Below the pieces are notes generated by a model, which was given only the letters and a program-made list of their open reading frames with translations, ran no database searches and was not told the DNA's origin. Below are positions 1 to 8,244 of a stretch of DNA of 64,000 bases, in pieces. A program made the translations under genes and the position numbers. Position 1 is the stretch's first letter. Each line of letters starts with the position of its first letter. The stretch comes from Clostridioides sp. ES-S-0010-02. Its GTDB lineage: Bacteria > Bacillota > Clostridia > Peptostreptococcales > Peptostreptococcaceae. The DNA lies in assembly GCA_020641055.1 (NCBI GenBank), contig CP067345.1, forward strand, positions 3,589,317 through 3,653,316, written 5' to 3'.

Positions 1-109
1 GACTTGTTACAGATTTTTACTCCCTATACCATAATTAGTAAAAACTTCTTAGAATAGCATTTTTTGGACTAATTTTTTGAAATTTTTTTATTTTTCTTAC
101 TTTAATATT

Positions 110-167
110 AATTATAGCTTCAAATTGAACATTTGTATATATTCATTTGAAGCTATAATTATTTTTT
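110..167 (+). terminator. Intrinsic terminator-like hairpin
   Basis: A perfect 16-bp stem (positions 110-125 pairing with 145-160) is followed on the plus strand by a run of T. It most likely ends a plus-strand transcript entering from the left of the window. It may also stop readthrough from the ptb gene on the other strand, where the T-run is weaker. Confidence 0.75.
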
Positions 168-254
168 ATATAAAATTTTTTTAATATTGCATTAATTTAG
201 ATACTATGACTACATTTTATCTTTTAACGCATTTATTTTACACACTTAATGTTT

Positions 255-1166
255 TTATTTCATACTTTTAGCTACAATAGCTCCATACGCAATAGAGTAC
301 AATTTAGATTCATGTGAATCAGCTCTTGATACTAAAACTATAGGAGCTTTTGCGCCCATAATTATACCTGCTGATTTAGAATCTGCCATGTATGTAAAGG
401 CTTTTCCTATGCCATTACCAACTTCTATTGTTGGAACCAACATAATATCTACATCTCCAGATACTTCACTTTTAAATCCTTTTATCTCACTAGCTTCTTT
501 TGAAACTGCTAAGTCAAAAGCTAAAGGACCTTCTACAATTACATTATCTCCAAATTCTCCTGCTTGACAAGCTTTTGCTAGCATATCTGCATCTACAGTA
601 GCTTGCATTTTAGGATTTACTTTTTCCTTAGCTGCTAAGCATGCAACTTTTACAGTTTCCATACCTAAAGCTTTTGCTGCTTTTATAGAATTTTTTAATA
701 TCTTTGCCTTTTGTTCATAGTCAGGAGCTATATTCATTCCTCCATCTGTAGTTATCAATAGCTTATGGTATCTTTCTAACTCATATACCATAACATGACT
801 TAATAAACTATCAGTTCTAAGACCATAATCTTTATTTAACACTTCTTTCAAGATAACGGATGTATCTAATAAACCTTTCATTACAAAATCAGCTTCTTTA
901 CTTGATACTAATTTAACTGCTATTTCAGCACAGTCTTTAATATCATCCTTGTCAATAATTTTAATTCCACCCAAATCAAATTCTATTTCTTTTGATATTT
1001 CTCTTATCTTTCCTTCATTTCCAACCAATATAGGAGTAATTATATTTCTTTCTACAGCATCCTTTATAGCCATTAAAACTTCTTTGTCGTGAGCTGCTGC
1101 TACAGAAAGTACTATTTTTTCTCCTCCTTTAAGCTGCTCTAAAATATCATCTAATTTCTTTATCAA
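255..1166 (-). CDS. ptb: Phosphate butyryltransferase
   Basis: A 303-residue protein of the phosphate acetyl/butyryltransferase family. It interconverts butyryl-CoA plus phosphate with butyryl-phosphate plus CoA, the step before butyrate kinase in clostridial butyrate formation. Length is typical for Ptb (about 300) and shorter than most Pta. Family features visible are the Gly-rich stretch TTDGGMNIAPD in mid-protein, VEGPLAFDLAVS near residue 215, and a C-terminal segment with GAKAPIVLVSRADS. The start is TTG at 1166, with GGGAGGGG about 8 nt upstream. No butyrate kinase lies beside it in this window, so the partner is either to the left or elsewhere. A branched-chain or acetyl specificity cannot be excluded from sequence alone. 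Confidence 0.9.
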   Translation of the reverse strand: MIKKLDDILEQLKGGEKIVLSVAAAHDKEVLMAIKDAVERNIITPILVGNEGKIREISKEIEFDLGGIKIIDKDDIKDCAEIAVKLVSSKEADFVMKGLLDTSVILKEVLNKDYGLRTDSLLSHVMVYELERYHKLLITTDGGMNIAPDYEQKAKILKNSIKAAKALGMETVKVACLAAKEKVNPKMQATVDADMLAKACQAGEFGDNVIVEGPLAFDLAVSKEASEIKGFKSEVSGDVDIMLVPTIEVGNGIGKAFTYMADSKSAGIIMGAKAPIVLVSRADSHESKLYSIAYGAIVAKSMK

Positions 1167-1362
1167 AAGTAACCCCTCCCTTATATATATTTAACTAAAT
1201 AATACCATATTTGATATGTCTTTTATCAATTTATTTTTTATGTTACAAAAAATTTGTACAACTAAAATCTGCTTTAATATTTAATTATTATAAATTCAAG
1301 ATACTTATGAAATATAATATTACAAATAGTAAATAAGAGTAAAAATACTTAGACAAAGTAAA

Positions 1363-1400
1363 TAAAAAAAGTGGTACAACATAATAAATGTTCTACCACT
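1363..1400 (-). terminator. Terminator of the radical SAM-TPR operon
   Basis: The inverted repeat AGTGGTA...TACCACT (1370-1400) is followed on the minus strand by seven T (1363-1369). It lies about 90 bp beyond the TPR gene stop codon. The rest of the 1167-1492 gap shows no gene. Confidence 0.8.
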
Positions 1401-1492
1401 CTTAATTAATAAAATTTAATAGCATCAGATAAAACTCGCTAGCATCAAATCTAACCTAATAAAGTAAAACCTAATAGAATCTAATAACATTC

Positions 1493-2635
1493 TTACTTAT
1501 TTATACCAAGCTCTCTTAAACAAGCAATCGTAATCTCATCCTGTGGATTTAATTCATAAGCTCTTTCTATATAGTAAGTTGCATCATCAATTTCACCATT
1601 GTTTAAGTAAGCCATACCTAAATTACAAAGAATTTCTGGGTCCTCTTTTATCTTAGCAGCTTGCTCAAAATACTCTATTGCTTTATCTAAATTATATTTA
1701 GAAGCTTCACAAAGCCCTAATTCAACTATAGCATCTACTTGCTTAGGTTTTATTACTAATATCTTCTCAAAATACATCTTAGCCTGCTCTATTTCGCCCA
1801 TACCCTTATATCCTAGCCCTATCATAAACAGCAAATTCCACCAATCCATATGTTCTTCTTCCAGTGGCAGTAATTTTTCTAATCCCTCTTTAAACTTACC
1901 ATGGAATATAAGTGTATATCCTTCTTCATACTGTACTTTAAAATCCATCTTTCCTAAATTTTCTTGTATCTCAGCCACTAAGTCAGCATCTAAACCTAAT
2001 CTTAATGCATCTTCCCATGTCAATTTAGTCTTCAAATATTGACCTTGATTATAATAATGATAACCTAAATGATAATAACCTAATGCAAAATCATTATCAA
2101 TATCTATTATCTTTTCAAGTTTGGCCATTGCCTCAAGTAAAAATGCATTCATAGCCTTATCATCTAGGTCTTTTTGATATTGTTTTGCTATCTCTTGGCA
2201 CACAATTGCATAATTATACATTGCATCTAAATCATCTGGATACATAGTTATAAATGCTTTTATATATATTAAAGAATCTGTATGCTCTCCAATCTCAAAG
2301 TATTTTCTAGACATGTATCCCATATATGCTTTTAAATCTAAGTTAATATCCTTAGACAAAGCATCTAAAAACTTTTCATATTCTCCATTATTTTTAAATT
2401 TACTATCTATACCAATTATATATATCATTGCATCTGCTATAGACATTGAGTTTAACTTATCTTGAGCAGTTTTTTCTTTTATACCTTTTACTAGTACCTC
2501 ATTTTTTATAGGTACATCTAGCCCACCTTTTGGCACATCATAACTCTTTAATTTAAATTCTCCACCATGCTTTATAGTTATAAAAGCTAGTTCTTCTGCC
2601 TTCTTCAGTAAATACTTTTCTATTTTAAAATCCAT
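1493..2635 (-). CDS. Tetratricopeptide repeat protein
   Basis: A 380-residue cytoplasmic protein without signal peptide or membrane segment. The C-terminal third holds recognisable TPR units, for example around residues 265-300 (GLGYKGMGEIEQAKMYFEKIL), 305-330 and 335-368 (NLGMAYLNNGEIDDATYYIERA). More diverged units lie at about 115-215. TPR arrays are protein-interaction scaffolds, and no catalytic motif is seen. The start is ATG with GGAGG 6 nt upstream. It follows the radical SAM gene by 17 bp on the same strand and is probably co-transcribed with it. The shared operon suggests a partner or substrate adaptor, but that is inference. Exact function is unknown. Confidence 0.8.
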   Translation of the reverse strand: MDFKIEKYLLKKAEELAFITIKHGGEFKLKSYDVPKGGLDVPIKNEVLVKGIKEKTAQDKLNSMSIADAMIYIIGIDSKFKNNGEYEKFLDALSKDINLDLKAYMGYMSRKYFEIGEHTDSLIYIKAFITMYPDDLDAMYNYAIVCQEIAKQYQKDLDDKAMNAFLLEAMAKLEKIIDIDNDFALGYYHLGYHYYNQGQYLKTKLTWEDALRLGLDADLVAEIQENLGKMDFKVQYEEGYTLIFHGKFKEGLEKLLPLEEEHMDWWNLLFMIGLGYKGMGEIEQAKMYFEKILVIKPKQVDAIVELGLCEASKYNLDKAIEYFEQAAKIKEDPEILCNLGMAYLNNGEIDDATYYIERAYELNPQDEITIACLRELGINK

Positions 2636-2652
2636 TGTTTCCTCCTAAATAC

Positions 2653-4407
2653 TTAAATTTCTACTTTATGAGTTTTAGATTTCTCAAATATTTTTTTATC
2701 ATCATATTCAAATAAGACTATATTTTCTTCTTCTCTTATTTCTGTATTTATATTATTTTTTAAATCCACAATATTAAATTTAAATGGTTCAAAATGAACA
2801 TATTTTATTATATGTTTTGCTGGTTTATCAACAAAATTAGGTAGATATGTTGATAAGTTATCATTATCTTGTAAAAATACATGACATCTATTCTTAAAGT
2901 CATCCACATCTAACTTATTAAAAAACTGTGGTATATTTGATGTCTTACCTAGTGAAATGTAGTCATACTTTAATATATCATTAAATACATCATTGTCTAT
3001 ATTTATTTTTTCATTATAGAAATCCAGTAATATTTTGTATAATTGATTTTTCCCCTGTGCCAAGTCAAAATACCCATTTTCATCAAAGTACTTAGCAAAA
3101 GTTTCAAAAAATTTAAAAGGACTTTGTTTATAAAATTTGCCTATAATATATCTCATGGACAACACAAAGTTTTTAGAATTGTAGTATCTTTCAAGTACAT
3201 CTTCTATATCCTTTAATTTCAATGTTTCTTCATAGCTTATATAATTATTGTATAAAAACTCATATGGAGCATAATCCTTATATTTAAATCCATGCTCATC
3301 TGCTACCTTTCTCATACCTGTACCCTTAATCATCTTTAAGAAACCTAATTGTAAGTGTTCTATCCCTAGATTAAATACATCATTAAATGAGTTCTCAAAG
3401 CTTTCATAATCCTCATAGGGAAGTCCTGCAATTAAGTCTAAATGTTGATGTATATTTCTATAAGATGCTACTGTCTGAACAACATGAGATAACTTTTTGA
3501 AATCATCTCTTCTTCCTACTGCATCAAGTGTTTTTTCATTTGTCGACTGTACTCCTATTTCAAACTGGAAAAGCCCTTCTTTACAGTCAGCCAAAAACTC
3601 TAGCATCTTGTCATCTATCAAATATGCCGTAACTTCAAAATGATAGGTTGTATATCCATTATCATTTTTCATAAGAAAATCCATAATTTCCATAGCTACT
3701 TTTTTATTTGCATTAAAAGTTCTATCAATAAATTTAATTTGTGAGACTCTTGCATCTATTAAAGCTTTTAAATCTCTTTTTATTCTATCTAAGCTGAAAT
3801 ATCTCAGACCAGGAATGGTAGAAGATAAGCAGTATTGACAGTTAAATGGACAACCTCTTGACGACTCATAATATACTATTCTATTTTCATATTCCTTTGG
3901 ATTTAAATTTTCATAAGGACTAGGAATCTCGTCCAAATTTTGAAGAAGTTCCATAGGTTTATTTACTATTATCTCGCTTCCTTGTCTATATACCAATCCG
4001 TCTACACTTTTTATTTCTTTTTTTCCTTTAAGATGAAGCACTAAATCTCTAAAGATTAATTCTCCTTCTCCATAAAGTATATAATCTACAAAATCGTATT
4101 TCTTCATTGCCTCATAGCTATCATAACTCACTTCTGGCCCGCCCAAAGCTATTTTAGTATTTGGTCTAATTTTTTTTAGATTATCACAAAGTTTAACTAT
4201 ATCTCCTATATTCCAGATATATGTTGAGAATAAAATTATATCATATTCATTTTTGTATATATCTTTTAAAATATAATCTAAGTCATTGTTTATCGTATAT
4301 TCTTTCATGTCAACTTCTAGCAAATTCCTTACAAATTCTTTTAGGTATCTTATAGCTAAATTTGTATGAATAAACTTAGAATTCAACGTTGTTAATAAAA
4401 TTTTCAA
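2653..4407 (-). CDS. B12-binding-domain radical SAM protein (DUF4080 type)
   Basis: A 584-residue protein. The N-terminal part (about 1-135) is a cobalamin-binding-like Rossmann domain with GGPEVSYD near 89-96. The radical SAM domain follows, with the cluster motif CPFNCQYC (CxxxCxxC, about residues 186-193) that would ligate a 4Fe-4S cluster and bind S-adenosylmethionine. IGVQSTNEKTL and DLIAGLPYEDYESF are typical radical SAM strand motifs. The last 200 residues match the DUF4080 extension as I remember it. The substrate is unknown; relatives include methylases and methylthiotransferases. The start is TTG with AGAGGTGA upstream, and the TPR gene follows by 17 bp. Confidence 0.85.
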   Translation of the reverse strand: MKILLTTLNSKFIHTNLAIRYLKEFVRNLLEVDMKEYTINNDLDYILKDIYKNEYDIILFSTYIWNIGDIVKLCDNLKKIRPNTKIALGGPEVSYDSYEAMKKYDFVDYILYGEGELIFRDLVLHLKGKKEIKSVDGLVYRQGSEIIVNKPMELLQNLDEIPSPYENLNPKEYENRIVYYESSRGCPFNCQYCLSSTIPGLRYFSLDRIKRDLKALIDARVSQIKFIDRTFNANKKVAMEIMDFLMKNDNGYTTYHFEVTAYLIDDKMLEFLADCKEGLFQFEIGVQSTNEKTLDAVGRRDDFKKLSHVVQTVASYRNIHQHLDLIAGLPYEDYESFENSFNDVFNLGIEHLQLGFLKMIKGTGMRKVADEHGFKYKDYAPYEFLYNNYISYEETLKLKDIEDVLERYYNSKNFVLSMRYIIGKFYKQSPFKFFETFAKYFDENGYFDLAQGKNQLYKILLDFYNEKINIDNDVFNDILKYDYISLGKTSNIPQFFNKLDVDDFKNRCHVFLQDNDNLSTYLPNFVDKPAKHIIKYVHFEPFKFNIVDLKNNINTEIREEENIVLFEYDDKKIFEKSKTHKVEI

Positions 4408-4541
4408 ATATTTCTCACCTCTTTTTAATATTATACTGCTTTTTGTACCCCTTATAGGTTAAAATAGTATATGTAAAGTCTATATAACATTTATATAATT
4501 AGATTATTAATTTCAAGTAATGTGAGGAAAGGAAGTTTTTT

Positions 4542-4748
4542 ATGGAATTAATTGAAAAAGTATCTATCAACTCTTTATCAAAAAGAGATTTACTGCTTAT
4601 TATAAAGTCTCTTGAATACACTAATGAAAATACCCAAATTAGTGATTTTATCGACCTTAGAAATAATATAGTAAAAGAATTATGTTTCTTAACTGACACT
4701 AAAGAAAAAGATTTTTTGGATTACTTAGAAAAAAACAGTAATCTCTAG
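4542..4748 (+). CDS. Small hypothetical protein, 68 aa
   Basis: A 68-residue acidic/hydrophilic protein on the plus strand. The start is ATG with a good ribosome binding site (GAGGAAAGGA) 8-9 nt upstream, which sets it apart from the overlapping minus-strand open frame at 4499-4699 that lacks one. It ends 4 bp before the stop codon of the convergent 4753-5676 gene. Predicted mainly helical and soluble. I do not recognise a family. Confidence 0.6.
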   Translation: MELIEKVSINSLSKRDLLLIIKSLEYTNENTQISDFIDLRNNIVKELCFLTDTKEKDFLDYLEKNSNL

Positions 4749-4752
4749 TAAC

Positions 4753-5676
4753 CTAAACCTTTTTAAACTTTAATATATAAATACCTGATTTAGAATGTAT
4801 CTTTATGCTTAATATATTATCACTAAAGGTTTTCGACATAACTGTTATTTGATTAAATATGGGGTCTATTGTAGTATCGCCTTCTTCAAGGCTTATAAGA
4901 CTTCTTGGTTCTATTTTTTTATTATACATTTTAACCCCAATTTTATATTTTCTCAACTTAACAACATATTCTGACATAGAAAGAATAAAATCTATATTAT
5001 CTTCGTTTAATTCAGTCTCTTCACCTAAAATAGATAATATAGATTTTTTCATGCTTTTAATTCCTTCATTTTCTACATTTCTGTCTTCTATATAAATATC
5101 ATATAAAATATTTAAAACACTTGATAGAATACTTTCTTCATCATAATCTTCATATTTTAAATCAATATATTTATCAATTAATTGTATTGTGCCTATCCTT
5201 GCCATCTGAAACTTTACAATATCAGACTTGTCTAATTCTATAGAAAAACCTATTATCTTGTCTTTAATATTTTGTAGTAATTCGACATATTCAATTTTAC
5301 TGTTATTTATAAGATTGTGCATAACAGAATTATATGCTACAGAACTTAATAAATAATCAAATAAGAATTCCTCTTTTCTAAAGTAACTCACATATTTTTT
5401 TATTAATTTAACAACCTCATCTTCACTTTTTTGAATATTAGTATTTGATAAAATTAATGGTAATAAAATATTTAAAAAATTGACATTACCTATTTTTTCT
5501 CCATAAAATCTGAAGTAAATAAGTTCATCTTTCAATCTCTTTTCGTCTATATATACACATCTTTGAGTTTTATCATCTATTAAGGATTTTGTATTTATTA
5601 TAATTAAATCTTTAAGAGTCTTACTTCCATTATTAAAAGAAGATGTGTAGACTTTTTTTATTAATACGTCATTCAT
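4753..5676 (-). CDS. Hypothetical protein, 307 aa
   Basis: I do not recognise the family. The frame is open from a TTG at 5694, but the ATG at 5676 has AGAAAGGAT at the right distance, so I take that start (protein begins MNDVLIKK). The product is soluble, rich in Ile, Lys, Asp and Ser, with long predicted helices in the middle (about 60-230) and a beta-rich C-terminal section ending in hydrophobic strands (SIKIHSKSGIYILKFKKV). There is no signal peptide, membrane segment or catalytic motif. It is convergent with the 68-aa gene with 4 bp between stops, so the two transcripts probably overlap. Confidence 0.65.
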   Translation of the reverse strand: MNDVLIKKVYTSSFNNGSKTLKDLIIINTKSLIDDKTQRCVYIDEKRLKDELIYFRFYGEKIGNVNFLNILLPLILSNTNIQKSEDEVVKLIKKYVSYFRKEEFLFDYLLSSVAYNSVMHNLINNSKIEYVELLQNIKDKIIGFSIELDKSDIVKFQMARIGTIQLIDKYIDLKYEDYDEESILSSVLNILYDIYIEDRNVENEGIKSMKKSILSILGEETELNEDNIDFILSMSEYVVKLRKYKIGVKMYNKKIEPRSLISLEEGDTTIDPIFNQITVMSKTFSDNILSIKIHSKSGIYILKFKKV

Positions 5677-5720
5677 AAATATATCCTTTCTCAAAAACTT
5701 AATTTAAATATCCTGCTATT

Positions 5721-5754
5721 AAAAAAAAAGAGACAGCCCGTTAAGAAGCTGTCA
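5721..5754 (-). terminator. Terminator of argS
   Basis: A hairpin GACAGC...GCTGTC (5732-5753) is followed on the minus strand by nine or more T (5721-5729), downstream of argS. Confidence 0.75.
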
Positions 5755-5764
5755 TATATAGGGG

Positions 5765-5800
5765 GATAGTAGTGTACAAAAATCATTGTAATCTACTATC
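5765..5800. repeat. Perfect 8-bp inverted repeat between argS and its terminator
   Basis: GATAGTAG at 5765-5772 pairs with CTACTATC at 5793-5800 with a 20-nt loop. It lies in the argS 3' untranslated region, preceding the terminator in transcript order. It has no T-run of its own. Role unknown; it could stabilise the mRNA 3' end. Confidence 0.4.
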
Positions 5801-5928
5801 TATATATTATTATACGATACTACTTTTTTATATGTAAAGCATCAGTTTTCGACATCCCTATATTCTACAGTTATACAAATTGCGTACTAAGTTCAATTTT
5901 ATTCTTTTTATTTCAACATTTTGTTGTA

Positions 5929-7629
5929 TTACATTCTTTCTGGAGCGTGCATTCCCAACAGCTTCAGAGAATTTTCTAAAGTTTGTTTTGTGGCTTGTAC
6001 CAAAGCAAGTCTCGATTTTCTAATCTCTAAATTTTCCACTAAAATTGGATTGTCATGATAAAATTTATTAAACGCTTGAGCTAAATCTAGCATAAATCTT
6101 GTAACTATATGCGGCTCATTCTTCTTTAGAGCAAGTAAAATATTTTTATTAAATGACTCTATAACTCTAAGAACTTCTGCACTATCTTCATCAGCCAATA
6201 GACTATAATCTATATCAGAAGTGATTTCTTCTTTTGCTTTTCTTAAAACTGCACAACATCTAGCATGTGTATATTGAACATATGGCCCAGTCTCTCCATC
6301 AAAGCTTAATGTTCTTTCCCATGAGAAAGTATAGTCTTTTATTCTACTATTAGATAGTTCTTGGAATACTACAGCTCCAACACCTACTTGTTTAGATATT
6401 TCATCTACATTTTTAGCATCTGGGTTTTTAGTTAGTATAATATCCTTAGTTTTATCTATAGCTTGATTTAATGCATCTTCTAAAAATACAACTCTTCCTT
6501 TTCTAGTTGACATAGTCCCTTCTTCAAGAGCTACCATACCAAATCCAACATGCACTAAGTCTTTTGCCCATTCATATCCCATAAGTTCAATTACTTTAAA
6601 CCATTGTTGGAAATGTAGGTTTTGTTGAGAACCAACTACATATATACACTTATCAAAATCATAAGTTTCTTTTCTATATATTGCTGCAGCTAAATCTCTT
6701 GTCATATATAATGTTGAGCCATCATTCTTAGTAATAAGAGCTGGTGGCATCTTATATTCTTCTAAATCAACGATTCTTGCACCTTTAGACTCTTGTAAAA
6801 GATTTTTCTCTTCTAACAACTCTATTACTCTGTCCATCTTATCAGAATAGAAACTTTCACCTGCTAAAGAATCAAATTCTATATCTAAAAGTTTATATAC
6901 TCTACTAAATTCTTTTAGACTTTCATCTCTAAACCATTGCCATAATTCTTTTGCTTCTTCGTCACCATTTTCTAATTTAGTAAACCATGCTCTTGCTTCA
7001 TCTTCCATTTCTGGATGTTGTTCTGCTTCCTCATGGAATCTTACATATAATTTTAATAATTCTGGGATTGGATTAGATTCTACTACTTCCTTTTCTCCCC
7101 ACTTTTTAAAGGCCACTATTAACTTACCAAATTGAGTTCCATAGTCACCTAAATGATTTATTCTTATAGTTTTGTATCCTTGTGATTCATATATCTTATA
7201 TAGAGCATTACCTATTACTGTAGTTCTTATATGCCCTATATGGAAAGGCTTTGCTATATTTGGAGAAGAGTATTCAACTATTACAGTTTTATCTTTTCCA
7301 AAATCACTACGACCATAATTTTCTTTTTCATCTAATACTTTTTTGATTACAGTTTCTGCTAATTGAGATTTGTTTACAAAGAAATTCACATATCCGCCTA
7401 ATTGTATTACTTTTGTTATCTCTCCACTAGCTTCTATACTTTCTGCTAATTCACTTGCTATCATGTTTGGAGCTTTTCTAAATACTTTAGCTAATTTAAA
7501 GCATGGAAAAGCATAGTCACCCATGTCCTTGTTTGGTGGAACTTCTATAAGTGCCTCTATCTCTTCTATCGACAGTTCTTCTATTTTCTCTTTAAGGCAA
7601 TTTGATATTGCTACCTTGAAATCTTGCAT
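5929..7629 (-). CDS. argS: Arginyl-tRNA synthetase
   Basis: A 566-residue class I synthetase that charges tRNA-Arg using ATP in the cytoplasm. The N-terminal additional domain (about 1-105) that binds the tRNA D-loop is present. The HIGH motif appears as PFHIGHIR near residues 131-138, inside the ArgRS signature SSPNIAKPFHIGH. The KMSKS counterpart is the degenerate MSTRKG near residue 367, normal for this enzyme. The C-terminal DALR anticodon-binding domain occupies the last 120 residues and ends at GMHAPERM, a typical ArgRS end. The start is ATG with GAGAGGAG upstream. It is transcribed alone, with its own terminator. Confidence 0.97.
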   Translation of the reverse strand: MQDFKVAISNCLKEKIEELSIEEIEALIEVPPNKDMGDYAFPCFKLAKVFRKAPNMIASELAESIEASGEITKVIQLGGYVNFFVNKSQLAETVIKKVLDEKENYGRSDFGKDKTVIVEYSSPNIAKPFHIGHIRTTVIGNALYKIYESQGYKTIRINHLGDYGTQFGKLIVAFKKWGEKEVVESNPIPELLKLYVRFHEEAEQHPEMEDEARAWFTKLENGDEEAKELWQWFRDESLKEFSRVYKLLDIEFDSLAGESFYSDKMDRVIELLEEKNLLQESKGARIVDLEEYKMPPALITKNDGSTLYMTRDLAAAIYRKETYDFDKCIYVVGSQQNLHFQQWFKVIELMGYEWAKDLVHVGFGMVALEEGTMSTRKGRVVFLEDALNQAIDKTKDIILTKNPDAKNVDEISKQVGVGAVVFQELSNSRIKDYTFSWERTLSFDGETGPYVQYTHARCCAVLRKAKEEITSDIDYSLLADEDSAEVLRVIESFNKNILLALKKNEPHIVTRFMLDLAQAFNKFYHDNPILVENLEIRKSRLALVQATKQTLENSLKLLGMHAPERM

Positions 7630-7806
7630 CTTGTTGCTCCTCTCTACATTGTTCCTGGTTTATATTGTGCTTATCTCTTTATGTTAAATCAAATTTAGTG
7701 TTTTTTCAAGTATTTCATTACAGGGCAAAACACTTTAATAATTATGTTTTCTGTATATATTAAAAATACTATAATTACAGTTTTTATCTATACGATTATT
7801 GCTTTT

Positions 7807-8223
7807 CTATAAGTCTTTTTCACTCTTGACTTTTATTCCTTCTTCTTCCAGTAACTTTGCTGTGATACCTTTCCCTGGTATTTTTTTGCCTGAAAAACTA
7901 CCATCATACACTAGATTACATCCACAAGAGGGGCTACCCTCTTTTAGTATTGCTTCGCTACATACATATAATCTTGCTATTTTTAGAGTTTCTTCAGCCC
8001 CTCTTACAAAGTTTTCTGTTACATCTTTATTATCTTCTTTTGTGATTACTTTTCCATCAACTATCTCAGCAGGAGGTCTTGGTGTAGATAAACCACCTAA
8101 CTGTTCTGGACATACAAGAGTAAAATCTTTACCTTTTAGGTATTCTTTTACTTCTTCATTTTCATTATTATCGCCACTATATTTACAATTTATTCCTATT
8201 AAACATGCAGATACTAATATCAT
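7807..8223 (-). CDS. DUF523 family protein
   Basis: A 138-residue protein of the DUF523 (YbbK-like) family. Family Cys motifs are visible: SACLIGINCKYSG at the N-terminus, CPEQLGGLSTPRPP near 54-67 and KEGSPSCG near 112-119. Some members are reported to act as iron-sulfur desulfidases of thiouracil; this cannot be assigned here. The start is ATG with TAGGAG 10 nt upstream. It lies 21 bp downstream of mutS2 on the same strand, so the two are probably one transcript. The long plus-strand frame covering it (7799-8554) is a shadow. Confidence 0.85.
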   Translation of the reverse strand: MILVSACLIGINCKYSGDNNENEEVKEYLKGKDFTLVCPEQLGGLSTPRPPAEIVDGKVITKEDNKDVTENFVRGAEETLKIARLYVCSEAILKEGSPSCGCNLVYDGSFSGKKIPGKGITAKLLEEEGIKVKSEKDL

Positions 8224-8244
8224 AAAAATGTGCTCCTATACAAA

